Shown: positions 1-9,438, counted from the stretch's first letter. The stretch: 64,000 nucleotides of DNA from Gammaproteobacteria bacterium (GCA_021647245.1 JAKIVC010000012.1:1-64000), one strand, 5' to 3'. Program-made: numbers and translations. Notes: generated by a model from the sequence alone, not told the origin.

Positions 1-116
1 CTGGCGCTCTGTCAGTGCTGTCGTGCCTGCTTCTGCTTCATTCATTTCTATGCTCCGTGGTGATTGAGTATCACAGGGTGGAGGGAAATGGCTCAGGTTG
101 GTAGGGTGGGGTTGAT

Positions 117-569
117 TTGGCGCTTACTTATGACGCCAAAGTCCTGCTGGGGAAAGAAGGAAAAAAACAGACACAAAAACCACTCCGACTCGTGGGGTAC
201 ACCGTCGATGGAATAAAATACTGGATCGCCACCAGCCGCTTTGATCTTTCCGCTGAAGATGTTGCCCTCGTATATAAGCTACGCTGGGAGATCGAAACGT
301 TTTTTGCTGGGTGGAAGCGTCATCTGCGCGTTTATCATCTTATTGCGCGTAGTGAGCATGGGTTAATGGTACAAATTTTATCCGGCTTGATCACTTATCT
401 TCTGTTGGCTATTTACTGCCATGAGGAACATGATGAGTGCGTTTCTATAAAGCGCGTAAGAGAGTTGCGAACCAAAATTCTTAATGAAACTCGAGAGTCG
501 CAGGTTGCACCACCCAATCCTGGGGACGTAGACTCTCGAAATTCGGAGAGTTTGCATGCAAGTAGCTAA
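117..569 (+). pseudogene. IS4-type transposase, C-terminal fragment
   Basis: The frame carries the C-terminal part of a DDE transposase. It shows an exact YREK signature of the IS4 superfamily: Y53, R56, E60 and K67 with spacings of 2, 3 and 6 residues. E60 is the catalytic glutamate. The N-terminal part with the two catalytic aspartates is missing. A TGA stop at 114-116 closes the frame immediately upstream and the only start is a TTG, so this is a remnant and not a gene. The tail after the conserved core diverges before the stop. The string CGGACACTACTG at 571-582 could be the outer end of the element, but its partner end is not in the window. The fragment marks the distal edge of the polysaccharide locus. 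Confidence 0.8.
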
Positions 570-616
570 CCGGACACTACTGATGATAAATACCACAATG
601 GGTAAATATATTTTAC

Positions 617-1492
617 TCAACCCCGCTTAGGAAATGTATATCCATAACTATCCAAAACACCACCTGCAACTCGCTCAATAGCCTCAACGTCTTTTGGAGA
701 AAGTTTCCCTAAACTATGTGCATTCATGTTCATGATCTTGGAGTTAAATTCATGAACACTCCAGCCTCTACTAATAATTTCCATAGGCATTGGTGAAATA
801 TCAAGAAACTGGGTAATCGTATTCAGCGTATCGACTGGGTGTTCGGTAAAATCCTCATAAGTGACCGTTAAAAAATTGGTTAGCCCCCCCTTATCTGCTT
901 GAGCAATTTCATCTGAAAGACGCCACTGTCCAGCACATAAATCTATAGGATACCCTCCATTTTTATATGGGCTACCCCAGCGCTTATAGTTAGCCTTGCG
1001 CTGAATCCCCTTCGAAACAGCATAGCCATTCCGGACAATATAAATAAAATAGGCCGGCTTAAAATATTCCTGGAGATATGGCATTCTGGTTAAATTGGAG
1101 ATAGACTTTTCAATGAGATTTCTTGAATCACTTGGATACCAAAGCGACCAGTTTCGCTTTATTTTCTCCGCAGACTCAGCTGCACCAGGCTCATTGGGAT
1201 CGATATTTACATGCTCAAAACATTGCGACCACATTCGAGGCCAACCCTTTTGCTCCGGATATGGCAGCTCGTCCGTTAAAAATGCCCCCTCATTTAACAT
1301 GCCAGACAACAGGGGATGCTTTCTTAAAACACTTGCCAAAAGCGTTGTTCCCGAATTATAACAACCAACAATAAATATCCAACGATCAGGACTAAGCTCA
1401 TGCCCAAAAGGTAACAAGCAACGCTGAACCGATGATTGCATCAATAGCGTTAAATACACTTTTTCAGCATTTTTTTTCAGTAATTTAAACAT
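617..1492 (-). CDS. Sulfotransferase family protein
   Basis: A 291-residue protein with the PAPS-binding 5'-phosphosulfate loop of sulfotransferases at about residues 41-52 (VGCYNSGTTLL). A second motif near residue 150 (YIVRNGYAVSKG) fits the 3'-phosphate binding Arg/Ser element. Family members move sulfate from PAPS to hydroxyl or amino groups of carbohydrates, lipids or proteins. As the last intact gene of the exopolysaccharide locus, sulfation of the polysaccharide is the likely role (inference). The ATG at 1492 is preceded by GGGAGA at a good spacing. A 250-base gap with no gene and then two gene relics separate it from the rest of the operon, so it may be transcribed separately. The acceptor cannot be told from sequence. 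Confidence 0.8.
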   Translation of the reverse strand: MFKLLKKNAEKVYLTLLMQSSVQRCLLPFGHELSPDRWIFIVGCYNSGTTLLASVLRKHPLLSGMLNEGAFLTDELPYPEQKGWPRMWSQCFEHVNIDPNEPGAAESAEKIKRNWSLWYPSDSRNLIEKSISNLTRMPYLQEYFKPAYFIYIVRNGYAVSKGIQRKANYKRWGSPYKNGGYPIDLCAGQWRLSDEIAQADKGGLTNFLTVTYEDFTEHPVDTLNTITQFLDISPMPMEIISRGWSVHEFNSKIMNMNAHSLGKLSPKDVEAIERVAGGVLDSYGYTFPKRG

Positions 1493-1552
1493 CGTCTCCC
1501 TATAATTTTAGCACTTTATTATTGGCAGCCACACCTAAGGAAATCCTGATTA

Positions 1553-1566
1553 AGTCTGATCAGACT
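1553..1566. promoter_or_regulatory. 14-bp perfect palindrome upstream of the sulfotransferase gene
   Basis: AGTCTGATCAGACT is a perfect two-fold palindrome about 60 bases upstream of the sulfotransferase start. The position would suit an operator, but no regulator is linked to it and no copy was noticed elsewhere. The surrounding stretch 1493-1744 otherwise holds no gene or RNA that I can recognise. Confidence 0.2.
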
Positions 1567-1744
1567 CCAAATCCGAGATACAAAAGGATTGTGCGTAATA
1601 TTTCAATGCTGACATGTCTACCAACCTGAATTCAAGTAATGTTTGCGCACTAACACTAAAATCAATAGCGAGCCTTTGCTTTAAGCAAAGCACCTGCCTT
1701 GACAATTTTCAAAAAAATTATTTGCCTTACTTATCTGGAATATC

Positions 1745-1954
1745 TTAATCTGTGCATGTATCAAGATACCCAAGTTCAAAATCACCTGCTCCATACTCAA
1801 CATAGGGTTGACCCGTGCGCTTAATTTTCCGGGGGTCATCACCAAGAATATTTCGTTTGTCTCGCTGATCCCAAGAACCCAGTGTAATTAATTTATACAG
1901 CTCATGCGCTTTTAAGAGTGAGTAATTGTTATAGCCTCCGCAAGACCAGCAGAT
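1745..1954 (-). pseudogene. Unrecognised gene relic (C-terminal end)
   Basis: The minus strand is open from 1954 to a TAA at 1745-1747, giving about 69 residues with ordinary protein composition, including GSWDQRDKRN and GQPYVEYGAGDFELGY. There is no start codon with a ribosome binding site. An in-frame TGA lies directly upstream at 1955-1957, inside the neighbouring glycosyltransferase pseudogene. I read this as the surviving 3' end of a gene whose front was lost when the two decaying genes were joined by a deletion. I do not recognise the family. Confidence 0.4.
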
Positions 1955-2338
1955 TCAACTTCTTAACCATGCGAAGAGAGCAGCTTGCATGTTTCGCCAC
2001 CACCAATCGAGGAATACCCGCCAGTTTCGCTGGCTAATAACAGTGGATCAATTGTGTAATATGGAGCACATCGGGCTTCACTCGTTTAAATAATTGATAA
2101 AACCGATACCTCACGACCAAGGCAGAAAAAGTGCCACCGCCCATGCCATAACAGGGAATATTGCTTTTCTCCAACTGGGTGTGAATCGGGCCATTTTCGC
2201 CATTGATGGCAGATACAGACACTGCCCCCCAAGCTGGCTTATTTTTTCAGCAATCGCTGCAGCCAAGCGCCCTGAACCACCAATTTCGAAGGCATAGATA
2301 ACCTCCATGATTCGTTTATGATTCTTTTCACCCATCAC
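1929..2338 (-). pseudogene. Glycosyltransferase (GT4-like) pseudogene, N-terminal part
   Basis: Reading from 2338, the first 40 residues match the start of a GT4 glycosyltransferase (IMEVIYAFEIGGSGRLAAAI). The homology then moves to another frame (SAINGENGPIHTQLEKSNI to KPDVLHI), which marks a frameshift around 2215-2250. That frame hits a TAG at 2034-2036 but continues in frame with GT4-like sequence (PAKLAGIPRLVVAKHAS) to a TAA at 1929-1931. So there are three lesions: a frameshift, an internal stop and loss of the whole C-terminal nucleotide-sugar domain. The start lies two bases after the stop of the intact glycosyltransferase upstream, showing it was once an operon member. It cannot make an active enzyme. 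Confidence 0.75.
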
Positions 2339-2340
2339 AG

Positions 2341-3489
2341 TTATCCATTTTCAAGAAGCTCCTGGTAGAGTGTGGTAATTTTTTTGGCGCGCTGCGCTGG
2401 TGAAAATTTAGGGTAGAGCATCTCATACCCTTTTTTCGCATACTGAGCACACAGCTGTCGACTACTGACTACTGCGCTAATGGCTTCAGCCAGCGCCAAA
2501 CGGTCACCCGCAGGCACCACTCGCCCATTAACACCATCCTCTACAATTTCACGAACACCGCCTACATCAGTCACTATAACGGGCTTTCTGGCTGCTTGCG
2601 CCTCCAATACAACGTTAGGCAATCCCTCACTATGCGAGGGCATGACCACTATATCTACAGCCTCATAATAATCCTGCATCGCACGCTGGTAACCACAAAA
2701 CACCACCTGGTTACTAATTCCCAGCCGCTCTGCCAGCGCCTTGAGGCTTACCCCCTCTTGACCGTCCCCCACCAGCATCACTTTTACCTTGGAATGCTTT
2801 GGCGTCACCCGGGCAAAGGCTTCAAGCAACACCTCCTGCCCCTTTTCCGGGCTGAGCCGACCAAAACACCCCAACACCAGATCATCACTGTTGAAGCCAT
2901 GCTTGATACGGGTAGCAGCCCCGCCAATTTCACCCGGCAGCTCACCCTCCTCCACCGCATTAAGAATCATTGAGGTCCTTTTTTTCACCCCACGAAAGCT
3001 GCTAATACGATCATAGAGTTTTGGCGAAACAGCAACGGCTATATCTGCTCTTTTTAGGCAGAAGCGTTCGATTTTATTGTAAAAGCGAACTTTAGCATTC
3101 TCATTAGTCCAACCATGCGCCCAAGCAATCCACTTAAACCCGAACAGCCTAGAGAGTACATAAGCGATTACATGCCCTTTATATCCATGGGTCTGGATAA
3201 TATTACACTTTTCATCCCGATAGAGCTTTAGCGCCTGCTTAATGAGTGCTGGATCGAGCATTGCTTTCTGGTAAAGCAATCGATAGTTGGCACCCTCTTT
3301 CTCAGCAACCTCGGCAAACTCTGACTTGCATCCGATGTTATTCGTAAAGTTAGCCAACACATAGTCAAAGCCATGCCCCGCCTTGGCATGGCGAATAAAT
3401 TGAAACAGACCTTTCCCAGGCCCACTCAAGATCCTCGACGCAAATATAATAAAAACGTTAGGTTTCATCGAGCGTGTGTCTATATTCAT
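2341..3489 (-). CDS. Glycosyltransferase family 4 protein
   Basis: A 382-residue GT-B fold glycosyltransferase. The N-terminal acceptor domain covers roughly residues 1-180. The C-terminal donor domain begins with GRLSPEKGQEVLLEAF and carries the family E-x7-E motif (SEGLPNVVLEAQA), which binds the nucleotide sugar. It should act at the cytoplasmic face, adding one sugar to the lipid-linked EPS repeat unit. The ATG at 3489 gives a 32-base overlap with the upstream acyltransferase gene. A second ATG at 3468 would shorten the overlap, and neither has a strong ribosome binding site. The donor and the linkage cannot be deduced. Confidence 0.85.
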   Translation of the reverse strand: MNIDTRSMKPNVFIIFASRILSGPGKGLFQFIRHAKAGHGFDYVLANFTNNIGCKSEFAEVAEKEGANYRLLYQKAMLDPALIKQALKLYRDEKCNIIQTHGYKGHVIAYVLSRLFGFKWIAWAHGWTNENAKVRFYNKIERFCLKRADIAVAVSPKLYDRISSFRGVKKRTSMILNAVEEGELPGEIGGAATRIKHGFNSDDLVLGCFGRLSPEKGQEVLLEAFARVTPKHSKVKVMLVGDGQEGVSLKALAERLGISNQVVFCGYQRAMQDYYEAVDIVVMPSHSEGLPNVVLEAQAARKPVIVTDVGGVREIVEDGVNGRVVPAGDRLALAEAISAVVSSRQLCAQYAKKGYEMLYPKFSPAQRAKKITTLYQELLENG

Positions 3490-4189
3490 CCAGACTTTTT
3501 ACAATCTTTGCCGGGTTGCCCGCTACGATACAGAAATCAGGAACATCCTTAGTCACCACTGAACCCGCAGCGACAATCGAAGCCCTACCAACCGTCACTC
3601 CTTTCATAATCAAGCAATTCATTCCAATCCACGCATAATCTTTAATCTCAATATCACCACAGCCACTCTCGTCGGGTGACTCATTATTAATGCGCCGGAC
3701 AGGGTCCAGGGGGTGCAGATCATACCCTGCCAGTGAAACACGATTGGCAATCAATACATTACTACCAATAGTGATTTTTCTTCCTACCGCAATGCCCATT
3801 TGATACCCCAAATGGGTATTATCTCCAACAACAAGCTCAGGGTGGGGGTAGACCTTACTGCCAACAAAGGTTGCTGCACCGTGCATCGTCACGCCATTTC
3901 CCACACGAAGCGACAGTAAATCATTCACTTGCGGCATACCGCCAATTAAATGCAACCCTGAGCCGCAGCTTTTACAACACGTTTTGAATAAAGGCTCATA
4001 ATAAAAAAAACAAGTGAATTTATCCCAAAGTGCAAGCCGTGAACGGCGCTCCCCCGCCAAGAACTTGTGCAGAGGCCAAATTACCGGCATATTTATTTTT
4101 CGTAACCGCTTTCCAGCCTTGTAGACACCCTCCCAAAAGGGGGTCTCTCGTTTACGTATTTTGTTCAGTAGCTTTTTTATCATTACCAT
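3458..4189 (-). CDS. LbH (hexapeptide repeat) acyltransferase
   Basis: A 243-residue protein whose second half (about residues 90-235) is made of hexapeptide repeats that fold as a left-handed beta-helix. It ends with the typical cap SVVTKDVPDFCIVAGNPAKI. This architecture is shared by WbbJ/NodL-type O-acetyltransferases and serine acetyltransferase relatives, which transfer acetyl from acetyl-CoA. The N-terminal 80 residues are basic and lack a signal peptide. Within a glycosyltransferase operon, O-acetylation of a sugar intermediate is the likely role. ATG codons at 4189 and 4183 are both possible starts. Confidence 0.8.
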   Translation of the reverse strand: MVMIKKLLNKIRKRETPFWEGVYKAGKRLRKINMPVIWPLHKFLAGERRSRLALWDKFTCFFYYEPLFKTCCKSCGSGLHLIGGMPQVNDLLSLRVGNGVTMHGAATFVGSKVYPHPELVVGDNTHLGYQMGIAVGRKITIGSNVLIANRVSLAGYDLHPLDPVRRINNESPDESGCGDIEIKDYAWIGMNCLIMKGVTVGRASIVAAGSVVTKDVPDFCIVAGNPAKIVKSLDEYRHTLDET

Positions 4190-4210
4190 ACGCCTGTTAA
4201 AAAATTCACT

Positions 4211-5359
4211 CTAACGGTCTACTCGAGACCAGGTTACCTTTTGCGTACCCAATAAATTCTTCCAGAAGCCAATAAAAAACGCCGCATTTACAGCTGAAAA
4301 ATAGTATGGGATATAGACAACTGTACGCTCACGTAAACTAGGCAACAGTGCGCCAATCACCGCCAGAAAATAGAACGCCACCTGAAAAAAGAAAAATAGA
4401 GTGAAAAACTTACCCTCTGCCAACAAGAAGGCATTGCTAACGAAAAGCGTAATCATAAAAAATGGTGACAACCAACGTAGAAACTTATGTGAAATAAAGA
4501 ATATTGTGGCGGTAATATTGCTAAATGGGCGCTTGAGAAACTCAATGTGTCTTAATATCTGAAATCCACCCGCCGCAATTCGAGTTTTGCGGCGAAATTC
4601 CTGAGCTACTGAGGCAGGCACCAGCTCCTCAGCCACTGCTTTAGGCTCATAGATGATCCGGCTTCTGTTCGCTAGCACTCTCATTGCCAAGTAGAAGTCG
4701 TCCAGAATAATATTGATTGGAACGCCATTGACAAAGCGTCTTCTAATCGCAAACATTCCCCCGTCAATACCCACCATGGTATGTACTTTAGACTCACTCT
4801 TCTGGATAAATCGCTCATATTTCATATAAGCACCTTCACCCAAGGGCTCGCCACTCTCCATTGCAACTAGCTCAACCCGCCCACTGACCGCACCACATAA
4901 CTCATCAGAAAAACAGCTCGCTAACTTTTCAACAGCATCAGACTCAAAAAATACATTGGCATCAGTAAAGACAATTACATCACCGGCTACCCGCTTTAAC
5001 CCCTGGTTAAGCGCATTTGCTTTACCCATTCGATCCGTCACTTCAAGCACCGTAAGGCGCTCATCGTCAAAGCTCTCTGCAATCTCCAGTGTTCTGTCAC
5101 TTGATCCATCAGAGATTACGATTATCTGCAGCTTCTCATGTGGGTATTTTTGAGACAGCGCATTTTCAATTTTTCTGCCTATATATTTCTCTTCGTTATA
5201 TGCCGCAATAATCAAGCTGACACTTGGCAACTCACCACTATGAGGCGGGCTATTTTTTACAAAAAAGCCCACTAACCACAAGCTCAGAGGATAGAAAAAG
5301 TACATGTAACACAGTAAAAATAAACTGCATAAAAAAAGAACCAACAATATCATCAGCAT
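4211..5359 (-). CDS. Membrane glycosyltransferase family 2 protein
   Basis: A 382-residue GT-A enzyme. It has one N-terminal membrane segment (about residues 1-25), then the GT2 catalytic domain starting SLIIAAYNEEKYIGRK, a metal-binding acidic motif in VIVFTDANVFFE, and a downstream RRKTRIAAGG element at the place of the processive-type R/QxxRW motif. Three or four hydrophobic segments fill the last 100 residues. The layout resembles BcsA/IcaA-type enzymes that work at the inner membrane, but the length and context fit a repeat-unit glycosyltransferase as well. The start at 5359 is supported by AGGGAATGT just upstream. Confidence 0.85.
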   Translation of the reverse strand: MLMILLVLFLCSLFLLCYMYFFYPLSLWLVGFFVKNSPPHSGELPSVSLIIAAYNEEKYIGRKIENALSQKYPHEKLQIIVISDGSSDRTLEIAESFDDERLTVLEVTDRMGKANALNQGLKRVAGDVIVFTDANVFFESDAVEKLASCFSDELCGAVSGRVELVAMESGEPLGEGAYMKYERFIQKSESKVHTMVGIDGGMFAIRRRFVNGVPINIILDDFYLAMRVLANRSRIIYEPKAVAEELVPASVAQEFRRKTRIAAGGFQILRHIEFLKRPFSNITATIFFISHKFLRWLSPFFMITLFVSNAFLLAEGKFFTLFFFFQVAFYFLAVIGALLPSLRERTVVYIPYYFSAVNAAFFIGFWKNLLGTQKVTWSRVDR

Positions 5360-5461
5360 ACATTCCCTATCTAATAGATACGATGCACCCCATTAGAAGC
5401 ATCAACTAATAACAATCACGCTCAGCCTGCAACAATCCTTGCTGTCAACTCTATTAGCCAG

Positions 5462-6454
5462 TCATTTATTTTGGGTTGGCTCACAAATAATGCTGTAAAT
5501 AGCATTAATGGATCCGGGAGGAAGAATAAACTCGTCTATCTTGCATTTTTTCTCAAGATCATAAGCCACAATACGTGTTTTAGTAATATGCGAACGTCCA
5601 CTTAAGATATCACGTGTCCAACTGATATTTTCTTTCACTTTGGTAGGACGTAGGTGACTAAATGCCACGTAAGCCACATTCTTCTCTATCGCTAGTCCAC
5701 GACACCACCCTAGCGGCCTATTAACGCCTTCAATCTGTTTGAGGTCAACTCGTTCAACAACCTTGAACGTCCTCACATCAACGATCACAATCTCACCGTA
5801 CACACACGTAAAATAGAGGAAGTCTCCAATCAAGTGTCCATCATGAATACCAGCCCCACCTATATCTATTTTTTGAGTGAAATCTTCAAGATTAACCACA
5901 TCTTTCTGCACTAGGCGCGTCACCCAGATACTATTGTTTAAATAAAGCAAGAAATTAGGGTGACAGTCGTGGGGTTTGGTTGAGTGAATTTTCCTGTAAT
6001 CAACAGTACTGTCATATCTGTGCCATGGATCCTTATCCTCGACATTAATAACCCGCTCCAAGGCAAGCGTTTCTCTTGAAAGAATGGCAACAAGATCCAG
6101 CCCCGTTGAGACGACTCCTATTTTAGTACCGATAGGCGTAACATGATGGACGTTTTGAAAACAAGGGTATGAGGCCGTACGTTTCAACTTCAATTCAGGA
6201 TATGAGTACTCAAATATCTCCGTCTCAGTGCATAGCCATAAACTATCGCCATCTAATGTTGCTGCAGTAAAAAGAAAATTTGGCGACTCATCAGGGTAAT
6301 TGATTTTTGCATCATCGAGCACAACGAGATCAGTCAATGTTTTTGAGTTCATATTCAGGCGCAATAATTTTGCTGACTCAAACCCCCGACCATCACCATG
6401 ATTTGCATTTTTTCTACGCTCCAGCCCCCCGGTCAACAAAAAAGTCTTATCCAT
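5462..6454 (-). CDS. Beta-propeller-like protein of unknown function
   Basis: A 330-residue cytoplasmic protein without signal peptide or membrane segment. It is built of short repeated beta-strand blades, for example SLWLCTETEIFEYSY, YFTCVYGEIVIVD and GWCRGLAIEKNVAYVAFSHLR. Conserved His/Asp-rich loops occur (NVHHV, PHDCHPNF, GIHDGHL). It recalls the DUF4915/TIGR03032 group found in glycan clusters, but I hold this only loosely. The frame can be extended to a TTG at 6487, but the ATG at 6454 has a strong AAAGGTGG ribosome binding site and is preferred. A role in sensing or modifying a sugar is possible; none is established. Confidence 0.65.
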   Translation of the reverse strand: MDKTFLLTGGLERRKNANHGDGRGFESAKLLRLNMNSKTLTDLVVLDDAKINYPDESPNFLFTAATLDGDSLWLCTETEIFEYSYPELKLKRTASYPCFQNVHHVTPIGTKIGVVSTGLDLVAILSRETLALERVINVEDKDPWHRYDSTVDYRKIHSTKPHDCHPNFLLYLNNSIWVTRLVQKDVVNLEDFTQKIDIGGAGIHDGHLIGDFLYFTCVYGEIVIVDVRTFKVVERVDLKQIEGVNRPLGWCRGLAIEKNVAYVAFSHLRPTKVKENISWTRDILSGRSHITKTRIVAYDLEKKCKIDEFILPPGSINAIYSIICEPTQNK

Positions 6455-6660
6455 TGTTACCACCTTTAATATCCACTCGTTTTTCAATTATTCACTGCGA
6501 CACTACCGAAACTGAATGATACTGGAATTTATCTTAGAAATCAGCTGAAAGCACCATATTAAGACCTATGCACGAGATGAATGGAGGGTAAAAACAACCA
6601 AAGCTCCAATAGCAAGCTATTACTCTCTCGCAGAAGTTTCATATTCTAAAAACTCTTTAA

Positions 6661-8133
6661 CTACCCTTTTTTCGACTGACGCTTTTGAATCATCACAACA
6701 ACAGCCTTAATATCATGCAGCTTTACAAATCCCACCAGCACCAGCACCACTAGAAAAGTTACCATCAAGGTACTTTTGTAGAGCAAATTGAGTAATAGTG
6801 AATCCAAAACGATTAACCGCCCCAAGCCGATAACCAGCACAGCAACAACAATCAACTTAACCATACCACGCCACTCCCAACGAACTGTAGAGAACCGCTG
6901 AGAAACGACAAACGTTACAATCAATACGTATGAGAAGGAAAGCAGCGTCGCCACTGCCGCACCCACAATCCCATACTGCTGAATAAGAATATAATTGAGA
7001 ATAAGACAAACAACCGCCGCCGACGAATGAATATACCCAATAGCCCCTGTTTTCTTTTCTGCATAAAGAGGTGTTGCCATAACACGCGCCAAGCCACTCA
7101 TCACATAAGCAAATGCAATAAAGGGAACAACCACCGCCGCCGCATAATATTGGGGCGTTGTCATCAACTGCAACACCTCTTCTATAAATATTGACAAGCC
7201 TAATGCGCAAAAAACCAGCAAAAAACCAAGCCCAGATAAAACCTTGTTTAAAACCTCATCCCGATCTGGGTGGCGATACACCTCAAACATTTTGGCGCTC
7301 CAAACCAATAAAAAAGGCCCAATCAATAGTGGGCTAATTAAAAAACCAAACTTATAACCTATAGCATATAGCCCAACCTCTTCCAGGCTTCCTAATTCAT
7401 TCAGGAAAAATCGATCCGATGAATTCAGAACAAACAGCCCTATCACTCCAGGGATTAGTGGCGCGCTATAAATAACCATCTCTTTTGCAACAGCAACATC
7501 ATGTTTAATGCCAACCGATTTTATCGTCGAATACAACAAGGCCAAACAGACAAACCCCGAAACGATAGCATTTGCCAACAACACACCAAACACAGACATT
7601 TCGAGAAATACCACCATCCAGATGGTAAGGCAGACCGTTAGCAGCACTTGTATTAATGTAATGACCACAAACAGCTTGCTTCTATCTTGGATTCGAATGT
7701 ATAACAATGGAATCTGGGTAATTATACCAAAAACAGAGGTGATAAAGATCGTCTGGAAAAGATATGCGAACTCGGTACTATCAAAAATTAGCGATGATAG
7801 ATTGTCGGCAAAAAAACTCAAGCTTACATAAAAAAGAATCGCTAGCACCGCAACCATAAGGATTGAAGTACTTATCACCCGACGCTTCGCTTCAGGGGTT
7901 TCTGCCGCGTCATGAAACTTGGCTACTGCATGTATGAGTTGGAGGCCTAGCACCAGTGAGAGGACATCTACGGTCAACACCAACATCTCCAGCATACCAT
8001 AATCCACTGGCTCCAAATAACGCGTATAGAGCGGGATCAGCAAAAAACCAATCATTTTTGAAAGCATAATCGCAAACCAATATATTGCAGAGTGCGATAT
8101 CAACTTCTTCAATACTTGACCAGATCCACTCAC
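6661..8133 (-). CDS. wzx: Oligosaccharide flippase (Wzx-like)
   Basis: A 490-residue polytopic membrane protein with about 12-14 hydrophobic segments along its whole length. The N-terminus (LISHSAIYWFAIMLSKMIGF) and overall pattern are those of the MATE/MVF-superfamily polysaccharide flippases (RfbX/Wzx, PF01943/PF13440). It would flip undecaprenyl-diphosphate-linked EPS repeat units to the periplasmic leaflet for polymerisation. The adjacent Wzy-like polymerase gene fits this pairing. The start is a GTG at 8133 with AAAGGTAG about ten bases upstream. Substrate specificity is not readable. Confidence 0.85.
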   Translation of the reverse strand: MSGSGQVLKKLISHSAIYWFAIMLSKMIGFLLIPLYTRYLEPVDYGMLEMLVLTVDVLSLVLGLQLIHAVAKFHDAAETPEAKRRVISTSILMVAVLAILFYVSLSFFADNLSSLIFDSTEFAYLFQTIFITSVFGIITQIPLLYIRIQDRSKLFVVITLIQVLLTVCLTIWMVVFLEMSVFGVLLANAIVSGFVCLALLYSTIKSVGIKHDVAVAKEMVIYSAPLIPGVIGLFVLNSSDRFFLNELGSLEEVGLYAIGYKFGFLISPLLIGPFLLVWSAKMFEVYRHPDRDEVLNKVLSGLGFLLVFCALGLSIFIEEVLQLMTTPQYYAAAVVVPFIAFAYVMSGLARVMATPLYAEKKTGAIGYIHSSAAVVCLILNYILIQQYGIVGAAVATLLSFSYVLIVTFVVSQRFSTVRWEWRGMVKLIVVAVLVIGLGRLIVLDSLLLNLLYKSTLMVTFLVVLVLVGFVKLHDIKAVVVMIQKRQSKKG

Positions 8134-8154
8134 AGAGAGTCTACCTTTACTAAT

Positions 8155-9438
8155 TTAGCCACTTCTATACCTTGCTCTTGTCGCTCCAGCCGCCACATTA
8201 CCCTCAGCCGTATCAAGTTTATTTTTATATGCAATAACACCAATGCAGTGCGTGAGAATAAAAAGGGAAAATAATAAAGTTGAGTACGCCTGTGATAGAA
8301 AAAAACTGGTCACAAAGCAGCCAAGCAAGGCCCCTTTGAACCCAATGAGATAACATTGAAACTCCAAAGCGTCCTCCCCTTTATAGCCCCCTGCTACCGT
8401 CAACACTTTAATTGACCGAAGGTAGAGCCACAGAAAGATAAACAGACCCAATAGACCCAACTCGGCCCCCACTTGAATCAGAGTATTGTGCGCTGTTTGG
8501 TAACTTCCGCCAAGAATCATACCCTGTGCTGCACCGAACGCACCCGCCCCAACACCATAGGGATACTGGAGAATCAACTCAATCCCATCCCCCCAAATTG
8601 CCAAACGTCCGCGCTCAGAAGTTACATTATAATCATCTGAGGGGTTAAAGATCGTTGCGATACGGCCCCAGTATTCATCGCTGGAAAACATTGCCAAGGC
8701 GGCGACCGCTGATAAGATAAGCACTATTTTTTTAAAGGAGAGGCGCGGCTTTTTCTCCTTCGTTTGAGTAGGAAGGCGTACTAACAGCAAATAACCTGCT
8801 ACGGCAACCAGGCCAAGGAATCCTCCCCTTGAACCCGTCAGCACAATAGCAAAGAGCATAATGGCAACAACACCGCCGTAGAGAAGCTTAGTGCGGGCGC
8901 GAGCCATAATAAACAGCATAACCACTAGTGGTAAAATCGTGACTAACACCATGGCCAAATCATTGGGGTCAAATGTCATACCCACGCTCAGCCTTCCCGT
9001 CGCCCCCAACGTGACCGTTGTGTAGGCTAGCGTCGCTCCGCTAAAGGCAAAGCACTTCACATAAAAAGAGAGTGATTTAATATCACGCGTGGTTTTAACC
9101 AATGCATAGAGCAAAATCGATGTACCTAGAAGTGGGCCAGTTAGTAACTCAAAACTTCTTGCTTTATAGACCGATACCGTTACGCTCAGAACAGCCAAAA
9201 GAAGATAGATAATACACAGTACCACTATTTTATTTGGCGGTTTGATGCTTGGGCTTTGCTTGATTGGCTTCATAAACAGCACCGCCAGCAGCACTACCGC
9301 TACCGTTATTTTACCTATGGGGAGGTACATCAAAAATGGAAAAAGCTCGTGCAGGCGCCCCAGCGTCACAAATAAGTACATAGCCACCGCATAAAGGGCA
9401 AAACGTGAAACTTGACTTTCTTGTGAGTTATCAACCAC
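8155..9438 (-). CDS. O-antigen ligase/polymerase-like membrane protein (Wzy role)
   Basis: A 427-residue protein with about 10-11 membrane segments and one large periplasmic loop (about residues 270-330) typical of the Wzy_C/O-antigen ligase family (PF04932). The loop includes the conserved type of motif RGRLAIWGDGIELILQYPYGVGAGAFG and a following TAHNTLIQVGAELGLLG with the family His. In an EPS locus with Wzx and chain-length genes this is the likely polymerase. The frame opens at a TTG at 9465, but GTG at 9438 has GGAGAG seven bases before it and starts one base after the preceding stop, so it is preferred. Confidence 0.8.
   Translation of the reverse strand: MVDNSQESQVSRFALYAVAMYLFVTLGRLHELFPFLMYLPIGKITVAVVLLAVLFMKPIKQSPSIKPPNKIVVLCIIYLLLAVLSVTVSVYKARSFELLTGPLLGTSILLYALVKTTRDIKSLSFYVKCFAFSGATLAYTTVTLGATGRLSVGMTFDPNDLAMVLVTILPLVVMLFIMARARTKLLYGGVVAIMLFAIVLTGSRGGFLGLVAVAGYLLLVRLPTQTKEKKPRLSFKKIVLILSAVAALAMFSSDEYWGRIATIFNPSDDYNVTSERGRLAIWGDGIELILQYPYGVGAGAFGAAQGMILGGSYQTAHNTLIQVGAELGLLGLFIFLWLYLRSIKVLTVAGGYKGEDALEFQCYLIGFKGALLGCFVTSFFLSQAYSTLLFSLFILTHCIGVIAYKNKLDTAEGNVAAGATRARYRSG

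Noticed and set aside
1667-1700. CTTTGCTT-T-AAGCAAAG symmetry as a terminator
   Set aside because: The arms are separated by a single base, so no stable loop forms, and no T-run follows.
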